A DNA stretch of 59,342 nucleotides from Deinococcus aerolatus (GTDB lineage: Bacteria > Deinococcota > Deinococci > Deinococcales > Deinococcaceae), in assembly GCF_014647055.1 (NCBI RefSeq), contig NZ_BMOL01000005.1:182689-242030 (forward strand), written 5' to 3'. The position numbers and the translations under genes were made by a program. Shown here in pieces: positions 1 to 9,841 of the stretch (position 1 is the first letter of the stretch; each line of letters starts with the position of its first letter). The notes below the pieces were generated by a model, which saw only the letters and a list, made by a program, of their open reading frames with translations, was not told where the DNA came from and did not search any database.

Positions 1-1
1 G

Positions 2-1234
2 GGGCCGAAGATCCGCGTGGCCCGCTTCGCTGAGGGTTCGGTGACGCTGGTCGCCGGCGACCACTTCACCATCACGATGGATGACATCGAGGGCGACGCC
101 TCACGCGTGTCCACCACCTACAAGGATCTGGTGCGCGACGTGCATCCCGGCATGGCGCTGCTGCTCGACGACGGCAACATGGCCCTGCGTGTCGAGGGCG
201 TGCGTGGCAACGACATCCTCACCAGCGTGGTGATCGGCGGGGTTCTGAAAAATAACAAGGGCATCAACGTGCCGGAGGCGGACCTGAGCGTGCCCGCCCT
301 GTCCGACAAGGACGTGTCTGACATGGAGTTTGGCGCGGAACTGGGCGTCGACTGGGTGGCGCTGAGCTTTGTGCGCTCACGCGACGACCTTCTGCTGGCC
401 CGGCACTACCTGTCGCGCTTCGGTTCACGCGCCAAGCTGATGGCGAAGATTGAGAAGCCGCAGGCGGTGGACCGCTTCGAGGACATCCTGAAGGAAGTCG
501 ACGGCATCATGGTGGCGCGTGGCGACCTGGGCGTGGAGATGCGCGCCGAGCAGGTGCCGACCATCCAGAAGCGCCTGATCCGCCTGTGCCGCGAGGCGGG
601 CAAACCGGTGATCACGGCGACGCAGATGCTCGAGAGTATGATCAGCCTGCCGCGCCCCACCCGCGCCGAGGCCAGCGACGTGGCGAACGCCATCTACGAC
701 GGCACCGACGCCGTGATGCTGTCGGCCGAGTCTGCGGCGGGCCTGTACCCGGTGGAGTCGGTGGCCATGATGGACCGCATTGCCCGTGAGGCGGAGGCCA
801 GCGAGCATTACAGCCTGCTGCAGCGCCAGCTGGTGATCGACACCACGCTGGCCCAGGACTCGATCGCCTACTCGGCGTGCACCATTGGGGCCAAGCTCGG
901 CGCGCCGGCCATCGTGGCGTTCACCAGCACCGGGGGCGCAGCGCTGAGAATTGCCAAGAACCGCCCGCCCCTGGCGATCCTGGCCCTGACCCCCAACGAG
1001 ACCACCCGCAACCAGCTGGCCCTGAGCTGGGGCGTCGTGCCGATGCTCAGCGAGGACCCGCGCAGCACCGACGACATGGTGCGCATTGCCAACAAGGAGC
1101 TGAAGGCCAGCAGCCTGGCCGACATTGGCGACCGCTACATCATCACGGCGGGTGTGCCCTTCGGCGTGCAGGGCACCACCAACATGCTGCGTGTGGAGGC
1201 CCTGCGCGAGGCGGACGTGGTGTCTCAGTTCTAG
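2..1234 (+). CDS. pyk: Pyruvate kinase, 5' end cut by window
   Basis: Last step of glycolysis in the cytoplasm: phosphoenolpyruvate plus ADP gives pyruvate plus ATP. The reading frame is open from base 2 and begins GPKIRVARF, the conserved family segment that follows the N-terminal strand, so roughly the first 70 residues lie outside the window. A B-domain follows, then KIEKPQAV, the substrate and metal signature VDGIMVARGDLGVE, ITATQMLESM, and SAESAAGLYPVESVAMM. The C-terminal allosteric domain is complete. The first ATG in the window is internal and is not the true start. In Thermus and Deinococcus, pyk lies near eno and dnaN (recalled knowledge). Confidence 0.97.
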   Translation, partial: GPKIRVARFAEGSVTLVAGDHFTITMDDIEGDASRVSTTYKDLVRDVHPGMALLLDDGNMALRVEGVRGNDILTSVVIGGVLKNNKGINVPEADLSVPALSDKDVSDMEFGAELGVDWVALSFVRSRDDLLLARHYLSRFGSRAKLMAKIEKPQAVDRFEDILKEVDGIMVARGDLGVEMRAEQVPTIQKRLIRLCREAGKPVITATQMLESMISLPRPTRAEASDVANAIYDGTDAVMLSAESAAGLYPVESVAMMDRIAREAEASEHYSLLQRQLVIDTTLAQDSIAYSACTIGAKLGAPAIVAFTSTGGAALRIAKNRPPLAILALTPNETTRNQLALSWGVVPMLSEDPRSTDDMVRIANKELKASSLADIGDRYIITAGVPFGVQGTTNMLRVEALREADVVSQF

Positions 1235-1639
1235 GCTGAAGCGCTTGGCCTCCGTGGGCGAATCGGGACAGCCCTGGTTCGCACACGCGGTATTTACTGG
1301 GCGGTAACGCCTGAGCCCGTTTCTGTTCCGAACGGCTGTCCCGCCGACGTTGGAGGTGCATTCGGCGCTGGTCAGGCTGGGTCTCTGCGCCTGCACAACA
1401 ACCCTGACCCGCCTGACCAGAAACGTCAGGGATGGGTCAGATTTTTTATCCACAGGGACGGGCTTTGTCCACACTCTCCTGTGGATAAGTCCCGGGCATA
1501 TTGAATAACTTTGTTCGTCCTGCACGCTGTCGGTGTACAAAAAAGTTATCCACACCGCCCTGTGTATAACTTTTGGATCCGGGTTCTCTCGCCCGTGGTG
1601 CAGGCGGCCCGTGAAGGTAGCGTAAATGGGTGGACCGGG
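1235..1639. other. Intergenic region with a DnaA-box cluster
   Basis: This gap separates the convergent pyk and tyrS genes. I see no credible gene in it. It holds five DnaA-box-like 9-mers between 1446 and 1569 (listed separately), interspersed with short AT-rich stretches, near 1499-1515 for example. The longest open frames across it are antisense shadows. Confidence 0.6.
1446..1574. promoter_or_regulatory. Cluster of five DnaA-box-like sites
   Basis: Exact TTATCCACA occurs at 1446-1454 (+), 1480-1488 (-) and 1546-1554 (+). TTGTCCACA, with one mismatch, is at 1465-1473 (+). TTATACACA, allowed by the TTATNCACA consensus, is at 1561-1569 (-). The last two exact or near-exact sites face each other in a long inverted repeat at 1541-1574, whose arms match at 13 of 14 positions. 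The motif is the binding site of the replication initiator DnaA. Whether this is part of oriC or a titration or regulatory site cannot be told from sequence alone. Confidence 0.65.
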
Positions 1640-2971
<1,332 letters not shown>

Positions 2972-3045
2972 TCAGGCTACGACTGACTACCCACCGCTAG
3001 CAGCAGGGGGGATACGCACGTCGGGTCAGGCGCCTCATGTCCCGC

Positions 3046-3074
3046 AGTGTAGCGGATAGCATGGGCGGCGTGAA
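3046..3074 (-). promoter_or_regulatory. Candidate tyrS promoter
   Basis: On the minus strand, TTCACG (3069-3074) and TACACT (3046-3051) are separated by exactly 17 bases. This would start a leader of about 130 nt through the attenuator hairpin. It overlaps the -10 element of the divergent MOSC gene (TAGCAT, 3057-3062). Confidence 0.45.
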
Positions 3075-3645
3075 GACCATTCAGGACCTGCGCACGACGT
3101 TTCCCCGCCCCGGACGGGTGGAATGGCTGGGCCTGCGTCCGGCCCGCCGCGTGCCGCCGGTACGCGTGCCGGAGGTCGAGGCCCACCCGCTCGTCGGCCT
3201 GATCGGGGACCACGGCAAGACGGCGCCGGCCCGCCTGACGGCCCTGTCCGGCCAACTGGAGGCGACGCCCAGAACCTCCAACCCGCCCCTCCCTGGCGGC
3301 CCCGGCAAACGGCAGGTCACGCTGATTCAGGCCGAACACCTGCCTGTGATTGCCGCGCTGGCCGGGCTGGATGGGGTGGACCCGGAACTGCTGCGCCGCA
3401 ACATCGTGGTGAGTGGCGTCCCGCTGCTGCCGCTCAAGGACGCCCGCTTTCAGATCGGCGAGGTGGTGCTGGAGGGCACCGGCGAGTGCCATCCCTGTTC
3501 ACGCATGGAGGAAAACCTGGGGGCGGGCGGGTACAACGCCGTGCGCGGCCACGGCGGCCTGACTGCGCGGGTAATCGTGGGCGGCGTGATCCGCGAGGGC
3601 GACGCGGTGACGCCGCTGCTGCCCGAAGGGGCGAAGCAGGGCTGA
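3070..3645 (+). CDS. MOSC domain protein
   Basis: MOSC domains are found at the C-terminus of molybdenum cofactor sulfurases and as stand-alone proteins thought to handle sulfur on molybdopterin or related ligands. The 191-residue protein has the typical core with the near-invariant cysteine in GTGECHPCSRMEENLG and the following GGYNAVRGHGGLTARVIVGG. I chose the GTG at 3070 because a TAGCAT -10 hexamer (3057-3062) stands 7 bases before it, the leaderless layout seen repeatedly here. An upstream in-frame ATG at 3037 would place the promoter inside the gene. It overlaps the next gene by one base. Confidence 0.88.
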   Translation: MKTIQDLRTTFPRPGRVEWLGLRPARRVPPVRVPEVEAHPLVGLIGDHGKTAPARLTALSGQLEATPRTSNPPLPGGPGKRQVTLIQAEHLPVIAALAGLDGVDPELLRRNIVVSGVPLLPLKDARFQIGEVVLEGTGECHPCSRMEENLGAGGYNAVRGHGGLTARVIVGGVIREGDAVTPLLPEGAKQG

Positions 3646-4199
3646 TGGCACGGAAACCCACGAATCCAACCTCACGCACCCTGGCCCGCGCCTTCGGCTT
3701 CACGCGCCTGATCGTGGCCCTGGGGGTGTTCAGCGCGCTGGCCTTCAGCTTGGCCTTGTTCATTGCCGCGATTGTGCAGGCGTATCACACCATCGGCGAC
3801 GCCTTCCGGGACCTGGGCGAGCCAGAGACCACCAAGCACCTGCTGGTGGCCGCCGTGGAGCAGGCCGACACGCTGCTGGTGGGCGTGGCCCTGCTGATCA
3901 TCGCGCTGGGCCTGCAGGGGCTGTTTGTGGGGCGGCTCCAGAATGTCCCGGAGTGGTTGCAGGTAGCCTCGTTCGATGACCTGAAGCAGAAACTGCTGGG
4001 CGTGGTGGTCACGGCGCTGGCCGTCAACTTCTTTGCAGTGGCGCTGGAGTGGACGGGAGGCTCGGACATTCTGGTCTACGGCGTGGCCATTGCCGCCGTG
4101 ATTCTGGCCGTGGGCGTCTACAGTTCGGTGCTGGGCCGCCTGCACAGCGCCTCAGCCCAGGCCGGGTCGGAGAGGGTTGATGTTGACGCCCACCCTTGA
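3645..4199 (+). CDS. YqhA/UPF0114 family membrane protein
   Basis: Predicted inner-membrane protein of 184 residues with about four hydrophobic helices, near residues 17-45, 75-98, 120-138 and 143-165. The segment QADTLLVGVALLIIALGLQGLFVG is typical of the UPF0114/YqhA family, whose role is unknown. The ATG shares its first base with the stop of the MOSC gene (TGATG), so translation is probably coupled. It overlaps trmK by 20 bases at its 3' end. No catalytic residues are apparent. Confidence 0.85.
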   Translation: MARKPTNPTSRTLARAFGFTRLIVALGVFSALAFSLALFIAAIVQAYHTIGDAFRDLGEPETTKHLLVAAVEQADTLLVGVALLIIALGLQGLFVGRLQNVPEWLQVASFDDLKQKLLGVVVTALAVNFFAVALEWTGGSDILVYGVAIAAVILAVGVYSSVLGRLHSASAQAGSERVDVDAHP

Positions 4200-4863
4200 T
4201 GCCCGCCTGGAAGCTGTGCTGGAACTGATTCGTGCCGACGTCCACGCCGATATCGGCAGTGACCATGCCCGCCTGCCCGTGCGCCTGATCCGGGAGGGCC
4301 GGGTGGGGCGCTGCATTGCTGTGGAACTCAATCCCGGCCCGCTGGCCCAGGCAAGACGCAGCGTGGCGCGGGCGCGGCTGGACGCCCAGATCGAGGTTCG
4401 TGAGGGCGACGGCTTTGCCCCGGTAGCTCCCGGTGAGCTGGACAGCGCCAGCCTGTGCGGGATGGGCGCCCACACCATCCGGGGGATTCTGGAGCGGGCA
4501 GGGGAGAGGCGGCCTCCGGCACTGGTCCTGCAACCCAACGACTCGGCCCTGCTGATCCGCCTGTGGGCGCGTGAGGCGGGCTACCACGTGCGGGCTGAGC
4601 GTCTGATCGCCGGGTACTGGCCTTACCCGGTGCTGCGCCTGGAGCGGGCCGCTGGCGCGGACCCGGCCTACGAGGACGTGCCGGTGGACGCCGCACTGAA
4701 GTACGGGCCGCTGCTGTTGCGGGCGGGCGGCGAGGTGGTTCGCCGACAGATTGAAGCCGATATAGTGCGGCTCGGCAGTGTGGCCGCGCCAGGACGAGCA
4801 TCCTGGGATGAACTGGAGACCGCGAGAACGGCGCTGGCAGTACTGGACAGCAGAATGAAATAA
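4180..4863 (+). CDS. trmK: tRNA (adenine(22)-N(1))-methyltransferase TrmK-like
   Basis: TrmK enzymes methylate N1 of adenine 22 in the tRNA D-loop using S-adenosylmethionine. The 227-residue product has the family's SAM-binding motif DIGSDHARLP at about residues 25-34, the acidic strand end VELNP, EGDGF, a GMGAHTI motif where relatives have GMGG, and LQPN in the position of the catalytic loop. The ATG at 4180 is preferred over the TTG at 4177. GGAGAGGG lies just upstream inside the yqhA-like gene, which it overlaps by 20 bases. Third gene of a compact plus-strand operon. Confidence 0.88.
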   Translation: MLTPTLDARLEAVLELIRADVHADIGSDHARLPVRLIREGRVGRCIAVELNPGPLAQARRSVARARLDAQIEVREGDGFAPVAPGELDSASLCGMGAHTIRGILERAGERRPPALVLQPNDSALLIRLWAREAGYHVRAERLIAGYWPYPVLRLERAAGADPAYEDVPVDAALKYGPLLLRAGGEVVRRQIEADIVRLGSVAAPGRASWDELETARTALAVLDSRMK

Positions 4864-4921
4864 AAAACCCGCCTTTCGGCGGTGATAGAACAAAGATAGC
4901 GCAGTATCCAGAGAAAGTCAA
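4862..4921 (-). other. Promoter-terminator micro-unit, copy B
   Basis: On the minus strand a near-consensus promoter, TTGACT (4916-4921), 17-base spacer, TATCTT (4893-4898), is followed after about 10 bases by a hairpin (CCGCC/GGCGG, 4869-4882) and TTTTTT (4862-4867). A transcript would be only about 25 nt and nearly all hairpin. The layout matches copy A at 5828-5890 almost base for base. The hairpin could also end stray minus-strand transcription toward trmK. No known RNA family fits. Confidence 0.6.
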
Positions 4922-4928
4922 ATTTATG

Positions 4929-4937
4929 CGGCGGGCC
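4929..4937 (+). repeat. Target-site duplication of the IS1-family element, left copy
   Basis: CGGCGGGCC stands directly before the left end of the insertion and is repeated exactly at 5709-5717 directly after the right end. Nine base pairs is the usual duplication size for IS1-family transposition. Confidence 0.85.
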
Positions 4938-4976
4938 GGTAGTGGACTTCCGAGCATGACGGGTGTTCAATGAAGC

Positions 4977-5285
4977 ATGAACGGTTTGAAGTGTCCGCAG
5001 TGCGGAGGCGTCTATATCGTCAAAAACGGCCACGCACACACAGGCAAGCAGCGTTACCTCTGCCGGGTTTGCACGTTCCAATTCACCTTGAACCATGCTC
5101 GGCCTCCAATTTCTGCTGAACAGGTGCAACTGGTGGACCGTTTGCTCTCCGAGCGCATCTCCCACCGCGGCATTTGCCGGGTGGTAGGGGTCAGCCGGAC
5201 CTGGTTTCGTCATCACCTGCAATCGCTGGTTCAGACCGTGCCACACCGCATTGATCCACAGGAGGTGGTGTCCTCAAAACGGTGA
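4977..5285 (+). CDS. IS1-family InsA-like protein
   Basis: DNA-binding, regulatory or transposase N-terminal part of an IS1-type element; 102 residues. It starts with a zinc-finger pattern, CPQCGG followed by CRVC, then a helix-turn-helix region (ISHRGICRVVGVSRTWFRHHL). The frame ends at 5285, four bases past the start of the InsB-like frame. A short A4C run at 5276-5280 lies in the overlap, where IS1 uses an A6C slippery site to make the fused transposase by -1 frameshifting. Whether the shorter run still slips is unknown. Confidence 0.88.
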   Translation: MNGLKCPQCGGVYIVKNGHAHTGKQRYLCRVCTFQFTLNHARPPISAEQVQLVDRLLSERISHRGICRVVGVSRTWFRHHLQSLVQTVPHRIDPQEVVSSKR

Positions 5286-5698
5286 GCATTCCAGCACCAG
5301 CGCCGCTGGTGCTGGAATGCGATGAATTATGCACATTTGTGATGCGGCACACCCATCAGCTCTGGATCTGGCTCGCCATGGACCGACACACGCGCAAAAT
5401 CGTGAGTTGCTTTATGGGACGGCGGGATGCAATCAGCGCATTTGGATTGTGGGAGGGCCTGCCCACCCCATACCTCGATGCGGTCTGTCACACAGACCGC
5501 CTGGGGGCCTACAAAAGTGTCGTTTTTGGCGCGCTGCACCGCATCGGTGGCACCCAACATATGGAGCGATTCAATGCCACGCTCAGAGTGCGCCTGGCGC
5601 ATCTGGTTCGAAAAACGCTGTCTTTCAGCCGCAAGCAAGCCAATCTGGAGATGCTGATCTGGCTGTTCATTCACCGCTACAACGCGTCATTCCCTTGA
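5282..5698 (+). CDS. IS1-family InsB-like transposase (DDE)
   Basis: Catalytic half of the IS1-type transposase; 138 residues. The acidic triad of this family is visible: D in LECDELCTFV, D in CHTDRLGAYK, and E in HMERFNATLRVRLAHLVRKT. The GTG at 5282 could start it alone, but in IS1 relatives it is made as a fusion with InsA by -1 frameshifting, and the frames here stand in exactly that relation. The frame is full length for the family, with no internal stops, so the element may be active. Confidence 0.88.
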   Translation: MSIPAPAPLVLECDELCTFVMRHTHQLWIWLAMDRHTRKIVSCFMGRRDAISAFGLWEGLPTPYLDAVCHTDRLGAYKSVVFGALHRIGGTQHMERFNATLRVRLAHLVRKTLSFSRKQANLEMLIWLFIHRYNASFP

Positions 5699-5708
5699 AC
5701 CCTCTACC

Positions 5709-5717
5709 CGGCGGGCC
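5709..5717 (+). repeat. Target-site duplication of the IS1-family element, right copy
   Basis: CGGCGGGCC, identical to 4929-4937. Confidence 0.85.
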
Positions 5718-5827
5718 GGAACATTGCCTTGCCTCACGTTGTTTTTCTTACCTACCAACTGAACGCAATGCATATGTTGGGTCTCTGTTCCCTGCCCTAC
5801 AACGGGTGCCAGCAAAATTCAGGTAAT

Positions 5828-5890
5828 AAAAAATCCGCCTCAATCGGCGGTGTTGATAAGGACTATAGCGCGGGATGCACGGGCTGTCAA
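5828..5890 (-). other. Promoter-terminator micro-unit, copy A
   Basis: On the minus strand a strong promoter, TTGACA (5885-5890), 17-base spacer, TATAGT (5862-5867), runs about 11 bases later into a hairpin (CCGCC 5835-5839 with GGCGG 5846-5850) and TTTTTT (5828-5833). Sequence and spacing closely follow copy B at 4862-4921, including TTTATGCG just beyond the -35. No reading frame or recognised RNA lies between promoter and terminator. Confidence 0.6.
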
Positions 5891-5983
5891 TTTTATGCGT
5901 TGTGTTAAAAAAGGGCGTCTGGGACGGAATTTTCCGACAGGCACACGCAGACTGCATGCATACTTGCGGTGTCCACACACCAA

Positions 5984-6025
5984 GCAGAAACGGCGGACAG
6001 GCAATCTCCTGTCCGCCGTTTCTGC
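5984..6025 (-). terminator. Long hairpin downstream of rpoZ
   Basis: A perfect 18-bp stem (5984-6001 with 6008-6025) and a 6-base loop begin 9 bases past the rpoZ stop codon. There is no U-tract after it on the minus strand, so it may act as an RNA-end stabiliser as much as a terminator. Confidence 0.7.
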
Positions 6026-6034
6026 CTCGCGCGC

Positions 6035-6334
6035 TTACTCGCGTTCGCGTTCGCGTTCGGCGTTCAGCTGGGCCTGAAGCTGGGCCTGCCGCTGGCGCAC
6101 GTAGTCCTGATGGAAGCGGGTCTCGTCCATCAGGTCGGTGCCCACGGTCAGCTGACCGGTGGCAAGTTCGCGCATGGCCTGGGTCACCAGGTTGCGGGTG
6201 CGGACGCGCTGCTCAACGGGCAACACGCTGGGGGCGCCGGAGCGCAGTTGCAGCGCACGCTTGGCCGTCACGACGCTCAAGCGGTATTTGCTGTCGGTCA
6301 TCGCGAGCAACTTGTCAATGTCTTTTTCCGCCAT
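6035..6334 (-). CDS. rpoZ: DNA-directed RNA polymerase subunit omega
   Basis: Small subunit that helps fold and assemble the beta' subunit of RNA polymerase; 99 residues. It begins MAEKDIDKLLAMTDSKYRLSVVTAKRALQL, the family's N-terminal segment, followed by RTRNLVTQAMRELATGQL, and ends in a Glu/Arg-rich tail. The start at 6334 is fixed by GGGAGG about 9 bases upstream. A longer in-frame extension to 6604 is low-complexity and crosses the upstream hairpin, so I reject it. It lies 190 bases downstream of rplY on the same strand. Confidence 0.93.
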   Translation of the reverse strand: MAEKDIDKLLAMTDSKYRLSVVTAKRALQLRSGAPSVLPVEQRVRTRNLVTQAMRELATGQLTVGTDLMDETRFHQDYVRQRQAQLQAQLNAERERERE

Positions 6335-6353
6335 AGTGTTTAAACCTCCCTCT

Positions 6354-6371
6354 CCAGACCGTCTGGTCTGG
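6354..6371 (-). promoter_or_regulatory. Hairpin upstream of rpoZ
   Basis: A perfect 7-bp stem (CCAGACC at 6354-6360 with GGTCTGG at 6365-6371) and a 4-base loop lie between rplY and the rpoZ ribosome-binding site. It may be a weak terminator of rplY or a leader structure. There is no U-tract. Confidence 0.4.
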
Positions 6372-6524
6372 CCTCTTCGACCCCTCAGCTTAACCCCTGC
6401 GTGCGGGCTAAAGGGGGCGTCAGCTTTCAAAATTCCTGCCCTGCGCCCGACCGCTGCGAAGGCCGGAAGCCTCCATTGCTGGAAACCCCGGCCTGCACAG
6501 TGGAAACGGAACCGCGAAGCGGGC

Positions 6525-7250
6525 TTAGGACTGCTCTTCTTCGTTGCTGGCTTCGCCCGTGTCGGCGCTGCCAGTGTCGGCTTCGCTGCTCTCGGCCTTG
6601 GCATCGTCGAGGGTGGTCTCGCCTTCCAGCACCGCGGCAGCGGCTTCCTCGGTAAGCTCGCCGGACGCCACCAGACCAGCCACCTGGGCAGCCTGGGTCT
6701 CGGCGTCGGCTTCCTCGGCGCTCAGGCGCGGCGGCAGGACGCTGATCACAACCTGCTCCTCATCCACAGCCAGCTTGACGCCCTCGGGCAGCTGGATCTG
6801 GCCGGCGGTGACGTGATCGCCGATCTGCAGCTTGCTCACGTCCACGACCAGTTCCTGCGGAATGCGGCGCGGGCCGGGGGCAATGATGGCGAGGTTGTGA
6901 ACCACGGTGTCGAGCAGGCCGCCCATGATCTCGCCCTGGCTCTTGCCCTTGGTGTGGACCGGCACGGAGACTTCAATGGCCTCACCGTAGGTGACCATGT
7001 AGAAATCGACATGGATCGGCACGCGGCGGCGCTTGTCCATCTGCACGGTCTTGACCAGCGCGGGGAAGGTCTCGCTGCCTTCCACGGTGATGTCGTACAG
7101 GCCGGTGGTGCTGGTCTGGCGGAAGGCCCGGTCAAAGGCCTTGCGGTCCAGGGTGAAAGAGACGTTGTTTTCCTTGTTGTAGGCGACGGCGGGGATCATG
7201 CCTTCGGCCAGCTTTTCCTGACTCTTGCGGGGCTTTGCGTTCAGTTCCAT
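6525..7250 (-). CDS. rplY: 50S ribosomal protein L25 (CTC family)
   Basis: 5S rRNA-binding ribosomal protein of the long CTC type; 241 residues. The N-terminal L25 domain begins MELNAKPRKSQEKLAEGMIPAV and includes KTVQMDKRRRVPIHVDFYMV. A second TL5-like beta domain follows at about residues 95-185, and the protein ends in a long Glu/Asp/Ala/Ser-rich tail. The start at 7250 has AAGGAGAG about 10 bases upstream. Extended CTC-type L25 proteins are characteristic of Deinococcus and Thermus. Confidence 0.95.
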   Translation of the reverse strand: MELNAKPRKSQEKLAEGMIPAVAYNKENNVSFTLDRKAFDRAFRQTSTTGLYDITVEGSETFPALVKTVQMDKRRRVPIHVDFYMVTYGEAIEVSVPVHTKGKSQGEIMGGLLDTVVHNLAIIAPGPRRIPQELVVDVSKLQIGDHVTAGQIQLPEGVKLAVDEEQVVISVLPPRLSAEEADAETQAAQVAGLVASGELTEEAAAAVLEGETTLDDAKAESSEADTGSADTGEASNEEEQS

Positions 7251-7485
7251 GTGCGTAGACTCTCCTTGGCGCTTTCCGTCTTCTGCTCCCTGCCGCACGT
7301 CGACCATTCATTTCTGAGGTCGGGGGCGGGGGTGAACGGGCAACCCTGCCAGCATAGCAAACCCCGGCCCGCCAGTGGAAGGGCAGGCAGCCAGCAGCCT
7401 CACTGGTCCGTGGCTGCTGGCTGCCGTTCCGCTGGCACAGGACATGCTGGGCCAGTGGGGCAACTGTTCCCAGTGCTACTCCCGG

Positions 7486-7491
7486 TAAAGT
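7486..7491 (+). promoter_or_regulatory. Leaderless -10 element of the glycerophosphodiesterase gene
   Basis: TAAAGT ends 6 bases before the ATG at 7498. No convincing -35 hexamer is visible. GGAGG between the two could alternatively act as a ribosome-binding site. Confidence 0.45.
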
Positions 7492-7497
7492 GGAGGC

Positions 7498-8403
7498 ATG
7501 ACAAAGCGTGGGTGGGCAGGTGCGGTGCTGGTGGGCCTGGGGCTCCTGGGCGGGCTGGGGGCGTGCAGCAGCAGTGGCGGCGTGGAGCCCGCAAACCCGC
7601 TGATCACCGGGCGGGTGTGGAACGTGGCGCACCAGGGCGGCGAACGGCTGTGGCCCAGCAACACCATGCTGGCTTTCCAGAACGCGGCGGCGCTGGGCGT
7701 GGACATGCTGGACACCGATATGCACGCCACGAAGGACGGCGTGCTGGTGCTGGCACACGATGACACGCTGGACCGCCTGACCAATACCAGGGGCCGCATC
7801 CGGGACCTGACGCTCTCGGAGGTGCGCGAGGCCGACGCGGGCTTCACCCTCTCGCCCGATAGAGGCAAGACCTTTCCCTTCCGGGGCCAGGGCGTGCGCG
7901 TCGCCACATTGGATGAGCTGCTCGCCGGGTTCCCGGACATGCCGCTGTCCATCGAGATCAAGCAGGTCGAGCCAAGCCTGGGCGTGCCCTTTTGCCAGGC
8001 GCTGCGCGACGCCGGGGCCACCTCGCGCGTAGTGGTCGCCAGTTTCAGCGACGTGGCGATGGGCGACTTCCGCGCCGCCTGCCCCGAGGTGATGACCAGC
8101 ATGACCGAGAGGGAACTGCGTCCGCTGGTGCTGCTGAGCAAGGTGGGGCTGGCTGGGCTGGCCCCATTGCCGGGCCGGGCGGCCCAGGTGCCGCTGACCG
8201 GCGGCGGCATCACGGTGGTCACGCCGTCGTTCGTGAAGGCCATGCACCGACGGGGTGTGGCCGTGCAGGTCTGGACCATCAACGACGAGGCCACCATGCG
8301 CCGCCTTATCCGCATGGGCGTGGACGGCATCCTGACCGACGATCCGGCGCTGCTGAGACGGGTGCTCGCCGAGACAGGTCAGGCGGGGCCAACAGGGCAA
8401 TAA
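7498..8403 (+). CDS. Glycerophosphodiester phosphodiesterase lipoprotein
   Basis: Hydrolyses glycerophosphodiesters to an alcohol and glycerol 3-phosphate, here at the cell envelope; 301 residues. A signal peptide ends in the lipobox LGAC (Cys about 23). The GDPD catalytic features follow: VAHQGGE in place of the usual AHRG, a D-x-D near DMLDTDMH, LAHDDTLDR with the second catalytic His, SIEIK, and WTINDEATMRRLIRMGVDGILTDDP at the end. The arginine normally after the first His is Gln here (HQG), which deserves a check of activity. Convergent with purA across a shared hairpin. Confidence 0.9.
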   Translation: MTKRGWAGAVLVGLGLLGGLGACSSSGGVEPANPLITGRVWNVAHQGGERLWPSNTMLAFQNAAALGVDMLDTDMHATKDGVLVLAHDDTLDRLTNTRGRIRDLTLSEVREADAGFTLSPDRGKTFPFRGQGVRVATLDELLAGFPDMPLSIEIKQVEPSLGVPFCQALRDAGATSRVVVASFSDVAMGDFRAACPEVMTSMTERELRPLVLLSKVGLAGLAPLPGRAAQVPLTGGGITVVTPSFVKAMHRRGVAVQVWTINDEATMRRLIRMGVDGILTDDPALLRRVLAETGQAGPTGQ

Positions 8404-8423
8404 AATCAGCAGGACAAGCAAAC

Positions 8424-8453
8424 ACGGAGCGGAACCCGCAGGCTCCGCTCCGT
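8424..8453. terminator. Bidirectional hairpin between GDPD gene and purA
   Basis: A perfect 10-bp stem (ACGGAGCGGA 8424-8433, TCCGCTCCGT 8444-8453) lies between convergent genes. No strong T-run follows on either side. Confidence 0.6.
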
Positions 8454-8472
8454 CATGCTCTCCGGGGTTGGA

Positions 8473-9690
<1,218 letters not shown>

Positions 9691-9752
9691 CTCAGCCCTC
9701 CGGCCATGCGCGCAGACTTGCTCTCCTTGGTCCTGGCCGTCTGGCCTGGAGC

Positions 9753-9781
9753 AAAAAAAACACGGCGCACGGCACCGTGCC
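9753..9781 (-). terminator. Intrinsic terminator of yjbQ
   Basis: On the minus strand a GC-rich hairpin (CACGG 9761-9765 with CCGTG 9775-9779, plus alternative inner pairing) is followed by eight T residues (9753-9760). Confidence 0.75.
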
Positions 9782-9841
9782 TCAGCTTAGTGGATGGCGG
9801 TGGCAAGGGGGTGAGGTTGTGTAGGGGTAGGGAAGGAGCGT

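Larger units (their letters stand above)
4938..5708 (+). mobile_element. Intact IS1-family insertion sequence, 771 bp
   Basis: The boundaries come from imperfect inverted repeats beginning GGTAG (left, 4938) and ending CTACC (right, 5708), matching at about 16 of 24 positions, flanked by exact 9-bp duplications. The length matches IS1 (768 bp). It carries an insA-like and an insB-like frame overlapping by four bases in the -1 relation. Intact ends, duplications and frames suggest a fairly recent insertion. It landed beside the promoter-terminator micro-unit at 4862-4921. Confidence 0.9.

Noticed and set aside
425..1555. 376-residue frame antisense to pyk
   Set aside because: Shadow frame of a GC-rich gene; basic, low-complexity composition and opposite a well-conserved protein.
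5745..5766. tRNA D-arm-like GTTCAGTTGGTAGG on the minus strand between the IS1 element and copy A
   Set aside because: No matching acceptor, anticodon or T-arm stems could be folded around it.
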